NCBI GenBank assembly: GCA_002717685.1 | Contig: PBBK01000021.1 | Span: forward strand, 1 to 8,336 | Direction of reading: 5' to 3' | DNA length: 8,336 bases | From: Gammaproteobacteria bacterium | GTDB lineage: Bacteria > Pseudomonadota > Gammaproteobacteria > Woeseiales > Woeseiaceae | Part shown: in pieces, positions 4,537 to 8,336 of the stretch | Layout: each line of letters starts with the position of its first letter | How positions within the stretch are numbered: position 1 is the stretch's first letter | The notes under the pieces: model-generated | The model's input: only the letters and a program-made list of their open reading frames with translations | What the model was told of the DNA's origin: nothing | The model's database searches: none | Translations under genes and position numbers: made by a program

Positions 4537-6237
4537 TCAATTAATTGCTTTCTTAGGTATCTTTTTTACGTCTTTATTAGCCAGCATTTCCGCTGCATGA
4601 TCCATCGTTTTCTTAGTAATTTCTACACCACCTAACATTCGCGCCAATTCTTCAATACGTTTGTTTTGATCAAGTTTAGCGACTCTTATATGTGTAGATT
4701 TACCATCAGTGATTTTATTAATACGAAAATGATTATTTGCTTGACTAGCAACCTGTGGTAAATGCGTTACACATAATACTTGTCGTTGAAGCCCTAGTTC
4801 ATACAACCTTCTTCCTACCATTTCAGCGATACTTCCTCCCACTCCGCTGTCAACTTCATCAAAAATCATTGTTGGTATAAGACTTCCATTGCTCGCAATG
4901 ACCTGTATAGCAAGACTCATTCTTGATAATTCTCCACCCGATGCTATTTTTGCTAAGGGCATTGGTTGTTGGCCAGGATTAGCGCTAATAAGATATTCAA
5001 TGTTATCTATACCATAAGAACGAGCATCTTCATCATCTCTTTTATTAATATTTATCCGAAATTTTCCTTCTGGCATCCCAAGATTTTGCATAACTTCAGT
5101 TACGGAATCAGAAAACTTTTTAGCCTCTGTATTACGATTTTTAGATAATTTTCCTGCCAGAACAAAATATTTATCCCTTGCAGTGTCAGATTCTTTTATA
5201 AGTTGTTCTCTCTTTTCTTCGGTGCTTTTGAGATCTTCAAGTTTTTTTTCAATTTGAGATTTTAAGCCAAACAATTGATCGGCTTCGGTTTTATGTTTTC
5301 TTGCTATATCTTTAATGGCATTAAGTCTGTCTTCAACCATTTTTTGGCGGTCTGGTTCATTTTCTAACGAATGTTCATATCGTCTAAGTAGTTGAACTGC
5401 CTCTGATATTTCGATGATTGATTCTTCAAGTAATTGTTTTGCCGGAATCAATGTTTTATCGTACGAAGAAAGTGATTCTAGGATCTTGCAGCAGTTTATG
5501 ATTATATTTTGAGCATTATCCGACTCTCTGTCTTGAATATCTTGAATAACCTGGTTGATTCCCTCAAACAGTTTTCCACTGTTTTTAAGTTTTTCATTCT
5601 CAGCTTCTAGTAATGAAAGTTCACCCGGTTGAATATTTAATGATTCTAACTCATTTATTTGGAATGTAAGTAAATCTATATGTGTTTCACGATCTGTATC
5701 AGATCCCGAGAGTTTCTCTATTTCCCTTTCTATGTTTTTCCAAGCTTCAAATGCATTGTGAGTTAGCGATTGTAATTCTAATAAATTGCCAAAATAGTCA
5801 AGAAGTTCACGTTGTGTCTTTTTTTTTCCAAGCGATTGGTGAAAATGTTGACCATGAATGTCTATAAGTATTTCTCCCAAAGATTTAAGTGTTTGTAATG
5901 TTACGGTATTTCCATTGATGAATGCTCTAGATCTTCCATCTGATGATATTACTCGTCTTAAAACACAATCATCACCATCATCAAGTGTTTTTTCCATCAG
6001 CCAATTTCGAGCTATTTGATGCCGGGATAAATTAAATTCTGCCGTAAAGTGCGCTCGATCACAGCCTTGCCTAACTAGACCATTGCCACCGCGTTCTCCC
6101 AATACTAAACTAAGTGCATCTACTAAAATTGATTTACCCGCTCCTGTTTCACCTGTTAGAGCTGTCATAGCTTCATCAAAATTAATATCCACTTCATCAA
6201 TAATTGCAAAATTTTTTACTTGAAGGCTTTGTAACAC
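4537..6237 (-). CDS. recN: DNA repair protein RecN
   Basis: RecN is an SMC-like ATPase of the cytoplasm that helps repair double-strand breaks together with RecA. At 566 residues it has the usual family length. The head domain is split: Walker A GETGAGKS (29-36) near the N-terminus, DIHGQH around residue 127, the ABC signature ASGGELSR (432-439), and Walker B IFDEVDSG with D460 and E461 near the C-terminus. In between, about residues 150-370 are rich in E, K, L and Q and would form the short coiled coil. The start is GTG at 6237, supported by GAAGGA 8 bases upstream and by MLQSLQVKNFAIID, which matches relatives. It is the second gene after nadK and shares one base with the nadK stop (TAGTG), indicating coupled translation. 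No LexA box is seen immediately upstream. Confidence 0.97.
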   Translation of the reverse strand: MLQSLQVKNFAIIDEVDINFDEAMTALTGETGAGKSILVDALSLVLGERGGNGLVRQGCDRAHFTAEFNLSRHQIARNWLMEKTLDDGDDCVLRRVISSDGRSRAFINGNTVTLQTLKSLGEILIDIHGQHFHQSLGKKKTQRELLDYFGNLLELQSLTHNAFEAWKNIEREIEKLSGSDTDRETHIDLLTFQINELESLNIQPGELSLLEAENEKLKNSGKLFEGINQVIQDIQDRESDNAQNIIINCCKILESLSSYDKTLIPAKQLLEESIIEISEAVQLLRRYEHSLENEPDRQKMVEDRLNAIKDIARKHKTEADQLFGLKSQIEKKLEDLKSTEEKREQLIKESDTARDKYFVLAGKLSKNRNTEAKKFSDSVTEVMQNLGMPEGKFRININKRDDEDARSYGIDNIEYLISANPGQQPMPLAKIASGGELSRMSLAIQVIASNGSLIPTMIFDEVDSGVGGSIAEMVGRRLYELGLQRQVLCVTHLPQVASQANNHFRINKITDGKSTHIRVAKLDQNKRIEELARMLGGVEITKKTMDHAAEMLANKDVKKIPKKAIN

Positions 6238-7133
6238 TACTGTTTTCCTTCTTTATTTTGTGATCGATTATCACGGCCCCAATGAAGCTTGGAATGAAGA
6301 ATTTCATAGAAATCATAGGTCGGAGGGTGAATTAAAGTGATAGTTTTCTTAGATTTTTCTATCGAAAGAGTATCTTTCATATTGAGATCAGTAATTCTAT
6401 GGCCATCAACAATTACCTCTGCATTACAGTCTGCTCTTTCAAGTAATTTGATTTCAATTTTTTGATCAGCTGGTATCACGATAGGACGATTATTTAGAGT
6501 GTGAGGGCAAATTGGTACAATCGCAATTGCATCATGCATGGGATCAATAATGGGGCCACCGCAGCTTAAGGAATATGCTGTTGATCCTGTGGGAGTAGTC
6601 ACTATTAGACCGTCACCCGAATGTGTGTTTACATATCGTCCAGAAATATAGGTCTTAAAATCCAGCATTCGTCCCGTATCACGCCTTTGAATAACTACAT
6701 CATTAAGTGCTAGCGCATTTTGCGATGAATCGTTAGCTTTAATAATTTTTGCATTTAGTAGCAATCTTTTTTCGCTGGCATAATCACCTTTTAGAACTTT
6801 ATCCAAACTTTCTAACATATCATTTGGTGTAATATCAGCAAGAAAACCAAGTCTTCCACGATTTATGCCTAGTAGAGGCGTATGATTGTATTGAGCAAGA
6901 TGCGCTGCATATAGCATGGTCCCATCACCTCCAATAGCGATAATTAAATCTGCCTCTACAGAAATATTTTTCTCTTTTACTTTTCGGGCTTTTAGTTGCG
7001 AAGATATTCCTGAAGTAACAATAACCTCAATATTTTTATTTTTTAAATAATCATTAAGAGCTACCATTAAGCTACTGACATGAGGATCTTCACTGCGCCC
7101 TAAAAGAGCTATTATTTTAAATTCGTTAGTCAT
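6237..7133 (-). CDS. nadK: NAD kinase
   Basis: NAD kinase phosphorylates NAD to NADP in the cytoplasm and is the only source of NADP in most bacteria. The 298-residue length is typical. The diagnostic GGDGT motif is at residues 68-72, with catalytic D70, followed by LLGINRGRLGFLAD. The second conserved block is ND at 144-145 (LNDVVIQRR), and the glycine-rich NAD-binding stretch is SGDGLIVTTPTGSTAYS (172-188), followed by CGGP. The C-terminus is basic and polar (GRDNRSQNKEGKQ), beyond the fold. ATG 7133 gives the family N-terminus (FKIIALLGRSED), but no Shine-Dalgarno is visible before it. TATAGT (7152-7147) lies only 13 bases upstream of the ATG, so the message may have a very short leader. 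It heads the nadK-recN operon and is divergent from hrcA. Confidence 0.97.
   Translation of the reverse strand: MTNEFKIIALLGRSEDPHVSSLMVALNDYLKNKNIEVIVTSGISSQLKARKVKEKNISVEADLIIAIGGDGTMLYAAHLAQYNHTPLLGINRGRLGFLADITPNDMLESLDKVLKGDYASEKRLLLNAKIIKANDSSQNALALNDVVIQRRDTGRMLDFKTYISGRYVNTHSGDGLIVTTPTGSTAYSLSCGGPIIDPMHDAIAIVPICPHTLNNRPIVIPADQKIEIKLLERADCNAEVIVDGHRITDLNMKDTLSIEKSKKTITLIHPPTYDFYEILHSKLHWGRDNRSQNKEGKQ
6246..6251 (-). promoter_or_regulatory. Ribosome binding site fixing the GTG start of recN
   Basis: GAAGGA on the minus strand, inside the last codons of nadK, lies 8 bases before the GTG at 6237. It supports a GTG start that overlaps the nadK stop codon by one base. Confidence 0.7.
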
Positions 7134-7146
7134 AACTAATTGGGAT

Positions 7147-7152
7147 ACTATA
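7147..7152 (-). promoter_or_regulatory. Candidate -10 element of nadK
   Basis: TATAGT on the minus strand matches the sigma-70 -10 in five of six positions. No good -35 is found at 17 bases (TAAAAA, 7175-7170). If it is used, transcription would begin only about 7 bases before the nadK ATG, giving a nearly leaderless message. Confidence 0.3.
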
Positions 7153-7199
7153 TAAAGACATACTATTACTTTTTATATGATTTTTATAATTAAAATGAA

Positions 7200-7211
7200 A
7201 ATTGTACAATT
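7200..7211. promoter_or_regulatory. 12-base palindrome in the nadK/hrcA spacer
   Basis: AATTGTACAATT is a perfect 12-base palindrome ending 2 bases before the candidate hrcA -35 and lying near the middle of the 156-base divergent spacer. Its position suits an operator. It does not resemble CIRCE (TTAGCACTC-N9-GAGTGCTAA), so it is not an evident HrcA site. Confidence 0.35.
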
Positions 7212-7213
7212 AC

Positions 7214-7242
7214 TTGACTCGTTGATTTGCCATTGATAGTTT
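7214..7242 (+). promoter_or_regulatory. Candidate sigma-70 promoter of hrcA
   Basis: TTGACT (7214-7219) is followed after exactly 17 bases by TAGTTT (7237-7242), a strong -35 with a poor -10. A start near 7249 would leave a leader of about 40 bases before ATG 7290. GATAGT at 15-base spacing is an alternative -10. No sigma-32 pattern is evident. Confidence 0.4.
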
Positions 7243-7289
7243 TTATTTTACTTGTTTTTTAATGCGCGTACATTTAGATTTTTTTACTA

Positions 7290-8336
7290 ATGACTTCTAG
7301 TATCCAACATACTCAACCTAATAATAGAGCTCAGTATCTATTAAAACTTCTAATTCAGAAGTATATAAGCGAAGGTATGCCAATAGGATCAAGGACATTA
7401 TCCAAAGATTCTAATCTTGATTTAAGCCCAGCGACCATTCGCCATGTAATGTCAGATCTTGAAACTATGGGGTTGATATCATCTCCTCATACTTCAGCAG
7501 GCAGAATACCTACATCATTGGGATATAGAATGTTCGTCGATTCTCTTGTTCGTTATAAAGAGCCAGAAGAGTTTGATATTGAAGGTATTCAGTCTGAGCT
7601 GATTAAAAAATCTGATAATACAAATCAACTAGTAAGCAAAGTGTCCGGAATATTATCACGAATAACTAGCCTTGCCGGTGTTGTTTCTGTTCCAAAAAAA
7701 CGACAGGTTACGCTAAGACAGATAGAGTTCTTACCATTATCTGATAATAGAATATTGGCGATTTTAATTTTGAATAATAGTGAGGTGCAGAATCGTATTA
7801 TTAATACAAAAGATTCCTATTCAGTTGAGGATCTCCAGCGCGCAGCAAATTACATTAACGACAATTATGCTAGCACTGAACTAAATAAGATAAGAGAATT
7901 TTTAATTCATGACCTTGAGAAAACACGAGAAACAATGAATCGCGCAATGATTGATATTATTTCAGTAGCGCAATCTGCTATGCAAGGCACGAATGAACAA
8001 AAAGATTTTGTTTTGGCTGGCGAGCATAATTTAATGGATTTTGCTGAACTATCAGATGTTGAAACTTTAAAGCAATTATTTGATGCTTTTTCGAAGAAGC
8101 AAATGATGATTGATTTGCTTGATAGAAGTATTAATGCAAGTGGAGTTCAAATATTTATAGGTTCTGAGTCAGGTTATGAAATTTTTGATGATTGCAGCAT
8201 TGTAACATCTCCTTATAAAGTCGATCATCATCAAATTGGCGTTTTAGGTGTTATCGGGCCTACGAGAATGGAATATGACAGAGTTGTCCCAATTGTTGAT
8301 CTCACTGCAAAACTTCTTAGTTCTGCTTTAAATCAT
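7290..8336 (+). CDS. hrcA: Heat-inducible transcription repressor HrcA, 3' end cut by window edge
   Basis: HrcA represses chaperone genes such as groESL and the dnaK operon by binding CIRCE inverted repeats, and needs GroEL for activity. The frame runs 349 codons from ATG 7290 to the window edge without a stop. The N-terminal winged helix shows RAQYLLKLLIQKYISEGMPI, GSRTLSK, the helix LSPATIRHVMSDLE (45-58), and SPHTSAGRIPTSLGYRMFVD (64-83), all strongly conserved in HrcA. The middle is a GAF-like domain (LAGVVSVPKKRQVTLRQIEF), and the end has GVLGVIGPTRMEYDRVVPIV followed by LTAKLLSSAL, normally the last helix, so only a few residues are probably missing. A stop at 7275 prevents an earlier in-frame start; no Shine-Dalgarno is visible. 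It is absent from E. coli but present in many other proteobacteria. It is divergent from nadK; grpE or dnaK may follow outside the window. Confidence 0.96.
   Translation, partial: MTSSIQHTQPNNRAQYLLKLLIQKYISEGMPIGSRTLSKDSNLDLSPATIRHVMSDLETMGLISSPHTSAGRIPTSLGYRMFVDSLVRYKEPEEFDIEGIQSELIKKSDNTNQLVSKVSGILSRITSLAGVVSVPKKRQVTLRQIEFLPLSDNRILAILILNNSEVQNRIINTKDSYSVEDLQRAANYINDNYASTELNKIREFLIHDLEKTRETMNRAMIDIISVAQSAMQGTNEQKDFVLAGEHNLMDFAELSDVETLKQLFDAFSKKQMMIDLLDRSINASGVQIFIGSESGYEIFDDCSIVTSPYKVDHHQIGVLGVIGPTRMEYDRVVPIVDLTAKLLSSALNH

Noticed and set aside
4528..4545. TGATAATCA between fur and recN as a Fur box
   Set aside because: Only one half resembles the box, and it spans the two stop codons, where an operator would control neither start.
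4966..5867. Two short plus-strand frames inside recN (4966-5148 and 5682-5867)
   Set aside because: They are antisense to conserved RecN coding sequence and have no family resemblance.
7134..7289. CIRCE element controlling hrcA
   Set aside because: No TTAGCACTC or GAGTGCTAA half was found in the spacer or elsewhere in the window.
1..8336. Mobile element, CRISPR array or new defence system
   Set aside because: All substantial stretches are accounted for by conserved core genes; there are no repeat arrays, transposase or integrase motifs, or clusters of unknown genes.

Overview
This AT-rich window is a conserved housekeeping stretch from a gammaproteobacterial chromosome. The gene order ssrA-smpB-(transporter)-ratA-rnfH-bamE-fur-recN-nadK largely matches the order known around ssrA in Escherichia coli (nadK-recN-bamE-rnfH-ratA-smpB-ssrA). 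Placing fur beside bamE, and the short Fur type, resemble Pseudomonas and its relatives. HrcA, which E. coli lacks, follows nadK. The AT-rich sequence and the SnoaL-like gene at the left edge fit a free-living, perhaps marine, gammaproteobacterium, but the genus cannot be read from this sequence.

Layout. Positions 1-277 (minus) hold the N-terminal two thirds or so of an NTF2/SnoaL-fold protein that runs off the left edge. Positions 340-701 (minus) are a complete one-piece tmRNA encoding the tag ANNDNYALAA. A 189-base AT-rich gap with the likely tmRNA promoter and an inverted repeat follows. smpB (minus, start near 1364) is divergent from a sodium:neurotransmitter-symporter-family transporter (1509-2888, plus). 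The transporter is followed on the same strand by ratA (TTG start) and rnfH, which overlap by 8 bases. rnfH runs tail-to-tail into bamE (minus), overlapping it by 4 bases. bamE and fur (plus) are divergent and share a compact promoter region with a possible Fur operator. fur runs tail-to-tail into the nadK-recN operon (minus) with 3 bases between stop codons; the nadK stop and recN start share one base. nadK is divergent from hrcA (plus), which is cut by the right edge probably very near its end. Their 156-base spacer has a 12-base palindrome and a plausible sigma-70 promoter.

How the genes work together. tmRNA and SmpB rescue stalled ribosomes. BamE belongs to the outer-membrane protein assembly machine. 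Fur controls iron genes, RecN acts in double-strand break repair, NadK makes NADP, and HrcA represses chaperone genes. These are core stress and maintenance functions lying side by side rather than one dedicated pathway. I found no mobile element, CRISPR array, phage module or evident undescribed system. The points most worth checking are the unusual tmRNA tag, the Fur-box-like palindrome before fur, the palindrome before hrcA, and the transporter lodged between smpB and ratA.
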